A stretch of 47,305 nucleotides of DNA, from positions 1 to 47,305 of the forward strand of contig JBAZDY010000003.1 of assembly GCA_041654215.1 (NCBI GenBank), in the 5' to 3' direction. Below the pieces are notes generated by a model, which was not told where the DNA came from, made no database searches, and saw only the letters and a program-made list of their open reading frames with translations. The DNA comes from Undivivens sp041654215 (lineage in GTDB: Bacteria; Omnitrophota; Gorgyraeia; Gygaellales; Profunditerraquicolaceae). Both the position numbers and the translations under genes were made by a program. The first letter of the stretch is position 1, and each line of letters starts with the position of its first letter. This document shows positions 1 through 8,747 of the stretch, one piece after another.

Positions 1-47
1 GTTTCCAGGAAGCATTCAGGCTCCTTAGGGAAAAAACCGGCAGTTGA
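1..47 (+). CDS. C-terminal tail of an upstream gene (partial), possibly the V-ATPase peripheral-stalk G/H subunit
   Basis: The third frame is open from the window edge to a TGA at 45-47 and encodes a short charged helical tail ending FRLLREKTGS. The stop lies 18 bases before the subunit I start, the close spacing seen through the rest of the operon. In several bacterial V/A-ATPase operons the small coiled-coil stalk subunit (G/H) precedes subunit I, and no such subunit occurs elsewhere in the window, so this tail could be it. With only about 14 residues visible this is inference; the frame itself could also be fortuitous. Confidence 0.35.
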   Translation, partial: FQEAFRLLREKTGS

Positions 48-65
48 ACCGCGGGGAAGAACGGC

Positions 66-2081
66 ATGGCGGTATCCAGTATCAAAAAAATAGATTTGAT
101 AGGGCTTGAACGCGACAGGATGGATATTCTCTCTTTTCTGCAGAATCGCGGGCAGCTGGAGATTATTTCTTCTCCGGCCGCGGGGACTGCGCAGCCCGGC
201 GTCGGAAAAACGGCGGGCGCAGAGCCCATGGAATTGGAAGACGCCATTTCTTTTCTCGGCGCCTATTCCAGGCCGGGAGGCGTTTTTTCCAAGATGCTCA
301 AGCAGAGGGTAATGATTTCCGCCGCGCAGTTGAGGCAGGAAGCGGCGGCCTTCGACGTCAGGGCCTTTCTGGACGAGTTGAATAAATTCCGCTTACAGTA
401 TCAGGAATTGCAGCGCAGAAAAGAACGCTTTAATCAGGAGCGGATTGCTCTTATGCCGTGGCGTTTTCTGGAGACGAGGCTGGATGACCTGCGGAATCCC
501 TCTTCTCTGTTCGGGGTTTTTCTCGGGACTGTCGATTTGCGGGAGAAGGATAATCTTCTGCGCGATATCTCCGGGGGCGGAGCGCCGGCGCATCTGGAAA
601 TCGTCAATACCGCAGACGGCACCTTATACGCGGCCGTGGTGTATCTGGCGAAAAATTTCGAGAGAATAGAGGGGCTGTTGAAGGGCCGGAAATTTAATTT
701 CGTCGTTCTCGGCGCCGGCGAAGAGACCGTCAGGGAAAGGCTGTTGGAGGTCAACATCGAAAGCCTGATTCTGGACGACAAAATGCAGGATATCCGGGGG
801 CAGTTCTGCCGTATGTCCGAACAAGCCCTGCGGTTGATGCTCGTGCACGACTATCTTTTATGTTTGAGGGAAAGGATGTCGGTTTCCGGGACACTGGAAA
901 AACAGGCATACACTTTTTCCCTCTGCGCCTGGGCGAGGCGGAAAGACATCCCGGGATTAGAGGAAGAGCTTTACAGGAAATTCCCGGAATCCGCCGTTTT
1001 TCTTTCCGATCCGTTTCCCGGGGAAAACATTCCTTCCGCTCTGGAAAACAGGCCGCTGCTGCAGCCTTTCGAAGTGGTAACGGACCTTTACGGTAAGCCT
1101 GTTTACGGGGGGATAGATCCCTCCGGCCTGCTGGCGCCGTTCTTTCTGGTCTCTTTCGGTTTTTGTATCGCCGATGCCGGTTACGGTCTGCTCATTCTCG
1201 CCGCCGCCGCCTTTCTTTTTAGCCGCCGCCCGCCGCCGCCGGAAAAAATATTCCTGCGGCTGATGGTCTGGATGGGAATATTTACGGTAATAGCCGGGAT
1301 GATAACCGGGGGGTTCTTCGGGGACCTGATCGGCAGGCTGCCGGAGTCGTTCGCCTGGGCCAAGAGACTGCAGCGCAAGCTGGCCATTATCGATCCGGTT
1401 AAGGATTCGATGCTTTTCCTGGGGGCCACCTTGATATTCGGCTTCTTGCAGGTTGCCTGCGGGGTGGCGGTTAAATTCTGCCGCGACCTGAAAAGGGACA
1501 GGTTCGCAGCCTTCGCGCTGGACCTCCCTTCTTTATTCGTTCAATTCAGCATGCTGGGGCTATGTCTTGTTTTTACCGGCATGGGTCCGGCATGGCTGGC
1601 CGGGTACGCCTTATATTCGTTCGTTGCCGCCGGGGCACTAATAGTATTTTATAATTGGCGGTCAAATAAAGATATCAGCCTTAAGATATTCTGGTCGGGA
1701 TTCGGGTTGTATTCGATCGTCACCGGCAATTTTCTTTCCGACACCCTTTCTTTCAGCCGTATATTCGCGCTGGGACTGACGGGAAGTCTGTTAGGCGCGG
1801 CGATCAATACCATGCTTTTTCCTTCCGGCCCGGTGAACGGTATCGGCGGCATTATCGGAGCGGCGGCGGCCGTCGGCGTTCTTTTTGCCGCGCATATCCT
1901 GAATATGGCGATCAGCCTTCTCGGGGCTTACGTGCACACCAGCAGGCTGCAGTATCTGGAGTTCTTCGGTAAGTTTTTCGAGGCCGGCGGCAGGCCGTTC
2001 AGGGCGTTCCGCCAAGAAGGAAAGTACACGTATATAACCACGGCGGCGGATCAAACCGTTCGGCCGGTAACAACAAAATGA
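66..2081 (+). CDS. atpI: V/A-type ATPase subunit I (a-subunit, membrane stator)
   Basis: This 671-residue protein is the stator subunit that forms the ion half-channels against the proteolipid ring and anchors the peripheral stalks. The first ~355 residues are soluble and helical with coiled-coil stretches (about 85-135 and 235-275). The rest carries seven or eight hydrophobic segments, with the family-typical stretch FGFCIADAGYG near 365 and the cytoplasm-to-membrane ordering of NtpI. The end, near HTSRLQYLEFFGKFFEAGG, matches the conserved C-terminal signature of the family. Length agrees with bacterial homologues (about 600-680). The ATG at 66 is weakly preceded by GGGGAAGA. It is the first complete gene of the I-K-E-TPR-C-F-A-B-D operon, 13 bases before subunit K. 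The operon promoter must lie upstream of the window. Confidence 0.95.
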   Translation: MAVSSIKKIDLIGLERDRMDILSFLQNRGQLEIISSPAAGTAQPGVGKTAGAEPMELEDAISFLGAYSRPGGVFSKMLKQRVMISAAQLRQEAAAFDVRAFLDELNKFRLQYQELQRRKERFNQERIALMPWRFLETRLDDLRNPSSLFGVFLGTVDLREKDNLLRDISGGGAPAHLEIVNTADGTLYAAVVYLAKNFERIEGLLKGRKFNFVVLGAGEETVRERLLEVNIESLILDDKMQDIRGQFCRMSEQALRLMLVHDYLLCLRERMSVSGTLEKQAYTFSLCAWARRKDIPGLEEELYRKFPESAVFLSDPFPGENIPSALENRPLLQPFEVVTDLYGKPVYGGIDPSGLLAPFFLVSFGFCIADAGYGLLILAAAAFLFSRRPPPPEKIFLRLMVWMGIFTVIAGMITGGFFGDLIGRLPESFAWAKRLQRKLAIIDPVKDSMLFLGATLIFGFLQVACGVAVKFCRDLKRDRFAAFALDLPSLFVQFSMLGLCLVFTGMGPAWLAGYALYSFVAAGALIVFYNWRSNKDISLKIFWSGFGLYSIVTGNFLSDTLSFSRIFALGLTGSLLGAAINTMLFPSGPVNGIGGIIGAAAAVGVLFAAHILNMAISLLGAYVHTSRLQYLEFFGKFFEAGGRPFRAFRQEGKYTYITTAADQTVRPVTTK

Positions 2082-2094
2082 CGGAGGTGTACAT

Positions 2095-2574
2095 ATGGAG
2101 ATGGGGCTTTTTTACGCTTTATTAGGCGCGGCTTTGGCGGTGTTCTTATGCGGTATCGGTTCAAGCATCGGCGTCGGCACCGCGGGGGATGCCGCTAACG
2201 GGGTTTTATCCGAGGATCCGGAGAAGTTCGGGAACATGCTCCTCCTGGTCGCCTTGCCGGGAACGCAGGGTATTTACGGTTTCGTGGCCGGTTTCTGGGC
2301 GAGCATAATCAAGTTGAATCTCTTGACCGGCAACGTGCCGCATTTGACCGGCGGGCAGGGACTGCAGATCATGGCGGCCTGTCTTCCCATCGCCGTATCC
2401 GGGCTGTTTTCCGGCATTTACCAGGGAAGGGTCTGCGCGGCAGGCATCGGGGTGGCCGCCAAACAGCCGCAGGCGAGCATGAAGGCGCTTATTTACGGGG
2501 CGTTGGTCGAGACATACGCCATTCTCGGCCTGGTAATTACCCTCTTTCTTTTAAACGGCATAAAACTGCAGTGA
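2095..2574 (+). CDS. atpK: V/A-type ATPase subunit K (proteolipid ring subunit)
   Basis: This 159-residue, four-helix, duplicated proteolipid forms the ion-carrying rotor ring. The essential carboxylate is Glu139 in helix 4 (motif LVETYAILG). Helix 2 has LPGTQGIYGF (Leu54, Thr57, Gln58, Tyr61) and helix 3 has SGIYQGRV (Gln110). Leu61, Thr64, Gln65, Tyr68, Gln110 and Glu139 are the Na+-site residues of the E. hirae NtpK ring, and each has a direct counterpart here, so Na+ coupling is likely (inference). The first hairpin lacks a carboxylate, as expected for a two-hairpin, one-site subunit. A strong Shine-Dalgarno GGAGG (2084-2088) lies six bases before the ATG. Subunit E starts one base after the stop. 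Confidence 0.96.
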   Translation: MEMGLFYALLGAALAVFLCGIGSSIGVGTAGDAANGVLSEDPEKFGNMLLLVALPGTQGIYGFVAGFWASIIKLNLLTGNVPHLTGGQGLQIMAACLPIAVSGLFSGIYQGRVCAAGIGVAAKQPQASMKALIYGALVETYAILGLVITLFLLNGIKLQ

Positions 2575-2575
2575 T

Positions 2576-2986
2576 ATGGCTATAGAGCCCATCGTTGAAC
2601 ATATTGTAAGACAGGCGGGGATGCAGCGCGATAAGATCATCGCGGAGGCCGTGGAAAAAAAAGCGGCATTATCCCGGGCCGCGGACGAGGAAGCCGAAAA
2701 GCTGTTCCGAGAAGAGGTATCAAAGGCGGAACGCGCGGCGGCCGCCGAGAAGGACCGCATAATAATCGACAGCCGCCTGGAGGCCAAAAAGCGGCGGCTG
2801 GAGGCTAAACGCGAATTATTATCTTCCGTTTTCGCCGGGCTGAAACCGCTATTGGAGGAAAAGAAATTGATGAAAGAACAGGTTTCTCCGGAGGGGATAA
2901 AGAGCGTCCCGGAAGAGGTCGGGTTTTACCTGGAAGAGCTGCGGCAGGATTTCGAGAGCGAAGTCGCGGCAGCGCTTTTTTCATAG
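2576..2986 (+). CDS. atpE: V/A-type ATPase subunit E, short form (peripheral stalk)
   Basis: This protein is 136 residues, against roughly 185-205 for usual V/A-ATPase E subunits. It starts with a long, highly charged, Ala/Lys/Glu-rich coiled coil (about 5-95), typical of the stalk. It then passes almost directly to a terminal helix (FYLEELRQDFESEVAAALF) that resembles the far C-terminus of the family. The intervening globular alpha/beta part that normally caps the A/B head appears shortened or lost. Position between K and the TPR and C genes supports the assignment more than sequence does. The gene starts one base after the K stop and is probably translationally coupled. The alternative is a stalk coiled coil of G/H type. 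Confidence 0.75.
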   Translation: MAIEPIVEHIVRQAGMQRDKIIAEAVEKKAALSRAADEEAEKLFREEVSKAERAAAAEKDRIIIDSRLEAKKRRLEAKRELLSSVFAGLKPLLEEKKLMKEQVSPEGIKSVPEEVGFYLEELRQDFESEVAAALFS

Positions 2987-3003
2987 TGTAATAGAGAGGA
3001 TAT

Positions 3004-3900
3004 ATGTCCGACAGATTACGTATTTTACCGCTCATTCCGGCATTTCTGTTTTTATGTTCAGGCGATGTTTTTGCGGCCAGGATAATCCTGAAATCAGGCA
3101 AGGAGATAAACGGCCGTATCGTGGAGAAGACGCAGGATTACGTTAAAGTAGATATTAACGGCTCCGGGATATATTACCAGTTGAAATATATTAAGGATAT
3201 CCTTGAGGACGATCGGCCGGCGGAAGAAGTCTTCGTGAAGAAAGATACGGGCGGGGCGGATTCCGGCGGCGATCTCTTCTTTTCCGCGCTGGAACTCGCG
3301 GCCGAAGGGAAATTCAAAGAGTCGGCCGACAGGTTCAGGGAGGGATTAAAGGAAACCCCCGGAGATTACAATCTCCGGGAGGGGTTGACAATGGCGGAAG
3401 ACGCCGAGACAGGCAAGGTCCCGGCCGACTACGCGGTGCTGGTGTTCCGCGGAGCGGCCAATATGGCAGAAAAGAAGTACGCGGCAGCGCTTGAGGTATT
3501 CAAGGAAGCGGTACAACTAAATCCGCAGGATGCGAATCTTTATTACTATTTAGGCGTTTCTTCCTATTTTACCGGGGACGCGAAGCAGGCGGTAGAGTAT
3601 TTGAAGAAGGGGGCGGCGTTGAGTCCCGTTGACCCGGAAATATATTTTAATCTGGGGGTCAATCAGTTCTCCCTGGGGGACTATAAGAACGCGGTGGCGT
3701 CGCTCAAAAAGGCCGCGGAATTGAGCCCGGATGACGGAGAGATAAGCAGTCTTTTGGGCACGGCCGCTTATCTGGACGGCGATTTTGCTCTTTCCCGGCA
3801 AAGCCTGTCGCGCGCCGCGGAAATATTCGAAAAGAACAGGAATGAAGAAAAAGCGGGGGAGATCAGGGAGTTCCTGACAAAAATTCCGGCCTCCGAATAG
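3004..3900 (+). CDS. Exported TPR protein inserted in the V-ATPase operon
   Basis: This 298-residue protein begins with a signal peptide (hydrophobic about 5-24, cut near VFA-AR). A small beta-rich domain follows at about 25-65 with the pattern IILKSGKEINGRIVEK...YVKVDI...YYQL..IKDI. After it come at least four tetratricopeptide repeats (about 90-290), with typical phrases such as ALEVFKEAVQLNPQDANLYYYLG and AVEYLKKGAALSPVDPEIYFNLG. TPR arrays bind proteins, so it is probably a periplasmic adaptor. It is not a known ATPase subunit, yet it lies in the same direction between subunits E and C with gaps of 17 and 14 bases. The same type of N-terminal domain recurs in the gene at 41150. The SD-like AGAGAGGA precedes the ATG. 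Function unknown. Confidence 0.85.
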   Translation: MSDRLRILPLIPAFLFLCSGDVFAARIILKSGKEINGRIVEKTQDYVKVDINGSGIYYQLKYIKDILEDDRPAEEVFVKKDTGGADSGGDLFFSALELAAEGKFKESADRFREGLKETPGDYNLREGLTMAEDAETGKVPADYAVLVFRGAANMAEKKYAAALEVFKEAVQLNPQDANLYYYLGVSSYFTGDAKQAVEYLKKGAALSPVDPEIYFNLGVNQFSLGDYKNAVASLKKAAELSPDDGEISSLLGTAAYLDGDFALSRQSLSRAAEIFEKNRNEEKAGEIREFLTKIPASE

Positions 3901-3914
3901 AAGGTATATCCGGT

Positions 3915-4709
3915 ATGATGTCTAAGACGAGCTATTGGTACAGCGTGGGCAAGATCAGGGCGATGGAGAGGAATCTTCTCGGCAGCGCTGTTTTCCGGCA
4001 GGCCGCGGAAAGCGGACGAGAAGAAGCCTTGAAGTTGTTCGCCGAGGCCCTGCCGGAAGGCGACCGGCTTTTGGAGGCGAAGGATGTCCGCGGAGTGGAG
4101 GAGTTTCTCCGCGGCGAAAAGGCGGGGTTGGAACGGCTGGTGCGGCAGTTGCTGCCGGAAGTCCGCCTGCTGCGTTTGCTTGAGCCGGAAAGTCTTTTGC
4201 GGCTGGACGTTCTTCTGGCCGGAATAAAACAGGGGTTGATCGCGGATTATTTCCGGCACGCGGCGGATCTGTATAACATCGGGGTTTTTCTGCGTATGCG
4301 TTCATGCCGCAGGCCGGAGGCAGAATTGCCGCCGGAACTCGCTGCGGGGGGGTTTCTGGCCGCGGAAGATTTTATCCGTCTTTACGCGAAGGAGACGGCG
4401 GCATTTCTGCATTTACTGTCCAACGTCCATAAGCGCGGGCGCATCGTGGATTATGCGATCGCCCTGGAAGACGGCATACGCGGTGTCGAAGAAAGGAATT
4501 CTTTTATCCGGCTGGAAAAGCGCGTGAAGGATTTCCTTATCGAGGTACTGCGGCCGGCAAAGTACATCAGTTGCGGCCCGGAGCCGCTTGTGGCTTATTA
4601 TTACGCCAGGATGAATGAAATTGAGCTGATACGCCTGGTGCTGCTCGGTAAATTCTCGGGATTCCCGCAGGAGAAGATACAGGAGAGGATTAACGCCGTT
4701 TATGCCTGA
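3915..4709 (+). CDS. atpC: V/A-type ATPase subunit C (central-stalk socket, AC39/d-like)
   Basis: This 264-residue, all-helical protein links the central shaft (D/F) to the proteolipid ring. The C-terminal stretch about 230-262, with EPLVAYYYARMNEIELIRLV and then FPQEKIQERI, is the diagnostic signature of the subunit C/AC39 family. It is somewhat shorter than archaeal homologues (about 320-380) and the N-terminal half is divergent, which is common in bacteria. A second Met directly follows the first, so the start may be 3915 or 3918. It overlaps subunit F by eight bases, indicating translational coupling. Confidence 0.9.
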   Translation: MMSKTSYWYSVGKIRAMERNLLGSAVFRQAAESGREEALKLFAEALPEGDRLLEAKDVRGVEEFLRGEKAGLERLVRQLLPEVRLLRLLEPESLLRLDVLLAGIKQGLIADYFRHAADLYNIGVFLRMRSCRRPEAELPPELAAGGFLAAEDFIRLYAKETAAFLHLLSNVHKRGRIVDYAIALEDGIRGVEERNSFIRLEKRVKDFLIEVLRPAKYISCGPEPLVAYYYARMNEIELIRLVLLGKFSGFPQEKIQERINAVYA

Positions 4710-5019
4710 AAATAAAGAGCAAAAACCTTTGGCAGTCCTCGGTATGAAAGCGGACGTTTCCGGATTCCGCGCTCTCGGGTTCGCGGTCTATTCTTTACCC
4801 GGCCTCCCCGGTCTTCCCGGCCTGCTTGAAGAGATTGCCGTTTCCGGGGCAGCCGTTTGCCTTGTGGAAGAAGGTATTTTCCGGGCCGCGCCGGCGGAGT
4901 TCAATAAATACCGCAAAGAACCGCTGCCGGTGTTCCTGCCGTTTTCGGCTGCCGGAGGGGAAGGGGTTCTTGAGCAGATGATAAAAGATATCCGGTTAAA
5001 AGCGACAGGAGCGTTGTAA
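4702..5019 (+). CDS. atpF: V/A-type ATPase subunit F (central stalk)
   Basis: This 105-residue protein has the small alpha/beta fold of subunit F, which binds subunit D in the rotor shaft. Recognisable features are the N-terminal strand plus AVLGMKADVSGFRALGF, the middle AAVCLVEEGIF and a C-terminal VLEQMIKDIRLKATGAL helix like the usual IRRAIG.KI ending. The internal Pro/Gly/Leu run (about residues 34-42, LPGLPGLPGL) is unusual and comes from a short repeated DNA tract. It overlaps subunit C by eight bases and subunit A by one (TAATG). Confidence 0.88.
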   Translation: MPENKEQKPLAVLGMKADVSGFRALGFAVYSLPGLPGLPGLLEEIAVSGAAVCLVEEGIFRAAPAEFNKYRKEPLPVFLPFSAAGGEGVLEQMIKDIRLKATGAL

Positions 5020-6758
5020 TGAAAAAAGCGGAGATAGTGAAGGTTGCCGGGCCTCTGGTTGTGGCAAAAGACTGCGTCGGGGCCAAGATGTACGACATCG
5101 TGCGGGTTTCAGAGATGAGGCTGGTGGGGGAGATCATAGAATTGAAAGGGGACCGGGCCTATATACAGGTCTATGAAGAGACCAGCGGGATAGGGCCGGG
5201 CGAACCGGTCTATCTTACCGGTGAGCCGCTGGTCGTCGAACTCGGTCCCGGCATGCTCGGTTCCATTTACGACGGGATACAGCGGCCGCTGTCCGTGATC
5301 CGCGCCGGTTCCGGCGATTTTCTGCCGCGGGGGATAGATGTTCCGATACTGGGGAGGGAGAAAAAATGGCATTTTTCTCCCCGCCTGAAACCGGGTGATG
5401 GGGTTGTTCCCGGAGACATCCTGGGTACCGTGCAGGAGACCGAGCTTCTGGTGCATAAAATCATGGTTCCCCCCGGGATATCGGGAGAGATCAGGGAGAT
5501 ATACGAAGGGGATTTCAGCGTTACGCAGGCGGTGGCGAAGATCGGGACGCCCGGCGGGGTCAAGGAGATCGATATGTGCCGGCGTTGGCCGGTGCGCGTC
5601 GCCCGTCCGGTCAAAGAGAAATTTTCTCCCGTTGAACCGCTTCTTACCGGACAGAGGGTGGTGGATACATTTTTCCCGATAGCCAAAGGCGGCACGGCCT
5701 GTATTCCCGGCCCGTTCGGAGCCGGAAAGACGGTGACCATGCATGAAATAGCCAAGTGGTCCGACGCGCAGGTAATCGTTTACATCGCCTGCGGAGAGCG
5801 TGGTAACGAATGCGCCGATCTCCTGTTGAGCTTCCCGGAATTAAGAGATCCGCGCACCGGCAGGCCTCTGCTGGAGCGCACCGTTATCATAGCCAATACT
5901 TCCAATATGCCTGTGGCGGCCCGCGAGGCCTCTATTTATACCGGGATTACCATCGCGGAGTATTTCCGTGATATGGGATATTCGGTGGCGGTCATGGCCG
6001 ACTCCACTTCCCGCTGGGCCGAGGCGTTGAGAGAAATATCCGGCAGGCTGGAGGAGATGCCGGGAGAAGAGGGATATCCGGCATACCTTTCTTCCAAGCT
6101 GGCTGAATTTTACGAACGCGCCGGAAAGGTCACTTGTCTGGGTTCGGAGGGCCGCGTGGGGGCGTTGAGCATTATGGGAGCGGTATCCCCTCCGGGCGGA
6201 GACCTCTCCGATCCCGTTGTGCAGGCCACTTTAAGGGTAGTCAAGGTTTTCTGGGGGCTGGACGATAAACTTGCCCATGCGAGGCATTTTCCAGCCATCA
6301 ATTGGCTGACCAGCTATTCACTTTACCACGATAATCTGCAGGACTATATATCCGGCAATCTTAATGCGGAGTTTTCCCTGCTGCGTCAGGAGGCCATGCG
6401 CATACTCGAGGAGGAATCCTCGTTACAGGAGATCGCGCGGCTGGTGGGGATCGAATCACTTTCTGCGGAGGACAGGCTCACTCTGGAGACCGCCCGCTCG
6501 ATCCGCGAGGATTTCCTGCACCAGAACGCTTTTCACGAGGTGGACACTTACACCTCTCTGCGCAAACAATACATGATGTTGAAGACCGTGATTCTTTTCG
6601 ACCGGCTCTCCCGGGAGAGTCTGAAGCGCGGCGGGGAATTGGAGAAGATCGCTGCCCTGCCGGTGCGGGAGAAGATCAGCCGGGCAAAATACATCCCCGA
6701 GGACAAACTGGAGGAATTCCAGTCTCTGGAAAAAGAATTGAGAGGGAGCTATGCTTAA
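5019..6758 (+). CDS. atpA: V/A-type ATPase catalytic subunit A
   Basis: This 579-residue subunit hydrolyses or makes ATP in the A3B3 head. Residues 1-70 form the N-terminal beta barrel. A non-homologous bulge domain at about 110-190 (LGREKKWHFSP, MVPPGISGEI) distinguishes A subunits from F-type beta. The P-loop is GPFGAGKT at about 231-238, followed by the GERGNE segment and the MADSTSRWAEALRE block. A helical C-terminal domain ends at 579. All catalytic elements look intact and the length is normal. The start is fixed by the TAATG junction with F; the end overlaps subunit B by eight bases. Confidence 0.98.
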   Translation: MKKAEIVKVAGPLVVAKDCVGAKMYDIVRVSEMRLVGEIIELKGDRAYIQVYEETSGIGPGEPVYLTGEPLVVELGPGMLGSIYDGIQRPLSVIRAGSGDFLPRGIDVPILGREKKWHFSPRLKPGDGVVPGDILGTVQETELLVHKIMVPPGISGEIREIYEGDFSVTQAVAKIGTPGGVKEIDMCRRWPVRVARPVKEKFSPVEPLLTGQRVVDTFFPIAKGGTACIPGPFGAGKTVTMHEIAKWSDAQVIVYIACGERGNECADLLLSFPELRDPRTGRPLLERTVIIANTSNMPVAAREASIYTGITIAEYFRDMGYSVAVMADSTSRWAEALREISGRLEEMPGEEGYPAYLSSKLAEFYERAGKVTCLGSEGRVGALSIMGAVSPPGGDLSDPVVQATLRVVKVFWGLDDKLAHARHFPAINWLTSYSLYHDNLQDYISGNLNAEFSLLRQEAMRILEEESSLQEIARLVGIESLSAEDRLTLETARSIREDFLHQNAFHEVDTYTSLRKQYMMLKTVILFDRLSRESLKRGGELEKIAALPVREKISRAKYIPEDKLEEFQSLEKELRGSYA

Positions 6759-8130
6759 GGAATATGTGACTGTGGCTTCTGTATCCGGGCCGCTGGTGGT
6801 GGTGGAAAAGACAGTGGACGTGAAATACGACGAACTGGTGGAAGTCCTTTTTTCCGACGGGAGGATGCGGCGGGGGAAAGTCCTGGAGGCAGACGGCAGC
6901 AGGGCCCTGGTGCAGATGTTCGAGGGCACTCTCGGGATGGACGTCGTCGCCAAGGTGCGTTTCCTCGGCAGGACACAGGAACTGCCGGTTTCCCCTGACA
7001 TACTCGGCCGGGTTTTCGACGGAGCGGGCCGGCCGCGGGACAACGGTCCGGAGATAATCGCCACGGCAAAGAGGGACATCAACGGTAACCCGATGAACCC
7101 GGACGCACGCGCTTATCCTTCCGAGTTCATCCAAACAGGTATCTCTACCATCGACGGAATGAATCCCTTGGTGCGCGGACAAAAACTGCCGATCTTTTCC
7201 GCTTCCGGCCTGCCGCATTCGCGCCTGGCGGCGCAGATCGCCAGGCAGGCCAGGGTATTGGGGAAAGACGAGGAGTTCGCGGTGGTTTTCGGAGCCATGG
7301 GAATTACTTTCGAGGAGGCGGATTTTTTCATGCGCGGATTCCGCCAGACGGGCGCGATCGAGCGCAGCGTTCTTTACATAAACCTCGCCAATGATCCGGC
7401 AATCGAAAGGATATCTACCCCGCGTCTGGCACTCACCGCCGCGGAATACCTGGCTTTCGACCTGGATATGCACGTCCTGGTAATACTCATCGATATGACA
7501 TTTTACTGCGAGTCGCTGCGCGAGGTCTCCGCGGCCAGAAAAGAGATCCCCGGCAGGCGCGGCTATCCGGGATATCTTTACACCGACCTGGCCACTCTTT
7601 ACGAGCGCGCCGGCAGGATAAAGGATAAAAAGGGATCGATCACTCTCTTGCCGGTGTTGACCATGCCCGAAGACGACAAAACGCATCCTATCCCGGACCT
7701 TACCGGTTATATCACCGAAGGCCAGATTATCTTGGCCAGAGACCTGCACCGTAAAGGCATATATCCTTCGGTGGACGTTCTGCCCAGTCTATCCCGTTTG
7801 AAGGACAAGGGTATAGGCAGGGGAAAGACCAGAGAGGATCACTCCGACGTATTGAACCAGCTTTTCGCCTGTTACGCAAAAGGCAAGGAGGCGCGGGAGC
7901 TGGCGGTGATTCTCGGCGAGGCCGCGCTCTCGGAGACGGACAAGCTTTATCTGCAATTTGCCGCCTCTTTCGAAGACCATTTCGTGCGTCAGGGAGAGGA
8001 CGAAGACCGGGGTATAGAGGCGACTTTGGATCTGGGATGGGACCTTTTGCGAAAACTGCCGCGCCAGGAGTTAAAACGCATCCGGCAGGAGTATCTGGAT
8101 AAATATTACGGCGTAACAAGGAAAACATGA
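6751..8130 (+). CDS. atpB: V/A-type ATPase subunit B (non-catalytic head subunit)
   Basis: This 459-residue subunit alternates with A in the head and completes its nucleotide sites. It lacks a P-loop: the equivalent place reads PIFSASGLPHSRLAAQIARQ, the hallmark of the B subunit. The conserved segments GAMGITFEEADFF, RISTPRLALTAAEYLAF and DLTGYITEGQI are all present. Length is typical (about 455-470). The start overlaps the end of A and the end overlaps the start of D by four bases (ATGA), so expression of A, B and D is tightly coupled. Confidence 0.98.
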   Translation: MLKEYVTVASVSGPLVVVEKTVDVKYDELVEVLFSDGRMRRGKVLEADGSRALVQMFEGTLGMDVVAKVRFLGRTQELPVSPDILGRVFDGAGRPRDNGPEIIATAKRDINGNPMNPDARAYPSEFIQTGISTIDGMNPLVRGQKLPIFSASGLPHSRLAAQIARQARVLGKDEEFAVVFGAMGITFEEADFFMRGFRQTGAIERSVLYINLANDPAIERISTPRLALTAAEYLAFDLDMHVLVILIDMTFYCESLREVSAARKEIPGRRGYPGYLYTDLATLYERAGRIKDKKGSITLLPVLTMPEDDKTHPIPDLTGYITEGQIILARDLHRKGIYPSVDVLPSLSRLKDKGIGRGKTREDHSDVLNQLFACYAKGKEARELAVILGEAALSETDKLYLQFAASFEDHFVRQGEDEDRGIEATLDLGWDLLRKLPRQELKRIRQEYLDKYYGVTRKT

Positions 8131-8747
8131 TTCTGCGAGTCAACCCGAACAGAATGGAATTGTTGCGGCTGAGGCGCAGGTCGGCGCTGGCCAGGCGCGG
8201 GCACAAGCTCCTTCAGGACAAACTGGAGGAGATGATGCGCAGGTTCATGCTGATGTTGAAGGAGGTAGACTCCGCTAAAGAGGAATTCCGCATCAAGACG
8301 GCGGAGATCCTGCGGGCGCTTACTTACTGCCGCATCACTTCTTCCCCCGAGCAATTCCTTTCGGCGGCAGGGAAAGTGGAAGTTGCTCTGCGCCTGGAGG
8401 TTTCCAGGGCCAGGATAATGAACGTAAGCGTCCCGGCGTTGAGACTGGAAGGCCTTTCCGTGAGCAGGCATTATCCTCTGCTGGGGATATCCGGGGAGTT
8501 CGACCTGGCCGTGGATTCTTCGAAAGACTATATTCAAACCGTTCTGAAGCTCGCCGGGATATTCAAATCGCTGGAGATCCTTGCCGACGAGATCGAGCGC
8601 ACCAGGCGCCGCGTGAACGCTCTGGAATATATGCTGATCCCTTCACTGCAGGACACCATACGTTACATCACCCAGAAGCTTAACGAGATAGAGCGAGGTA
8701 ATCTGACCCGCCTAATGCGCGTGAAGGATATCGTGCGCGCGCATTGA
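8127..8747 (+). CDS. atpD: V/A-type ATPase subunit D (rotor shaft)
   Basis: This 206-residue protein is the long antiparallel coiled coil that rotates inside the A3B3 head. The start, with VNPNRMELLRLRRRSALARRGHKLL, and the C-terminal block RRRVNALEYMLIPSLQDTIRYI followed by ERGNLTRLMRVK are diagnostic of the family. Length is normal (about 200-215). Its TGA stop (8745-8747) lies within the -35 element of the tRNA-Val promoter. It is the last gene of the ATPase operon; no U-run terminator hairpin was seen after it, so read-through into the tRNA region is possible. Confidence 0.96.
   Translation: MILRVNPNRMELLRLRRRSALARRGHKLLQDKLEEMMRRFMLMLKEVDSAKEEFRIKTAEILRALTYCRITSSPEQFLSAAGKVEVALRLEVSRARIMNVSVPALRLEGLSVSRHYPLLGISGEFDLAVDSSKDYIQTVLKLAGIFKSLEILADEIERTRRRVNALEYMLIPSLQDTIRYITQKLNEIERGNLTRLMRVKDIVRAH

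Noticed and set aside
6676..7749. 357-codon open frame on the minus strand opposite atpB
   Set aside because: It mirrors a highly conserved coding gene and shows no family resemblance; long antisense frames are common at this base composition.
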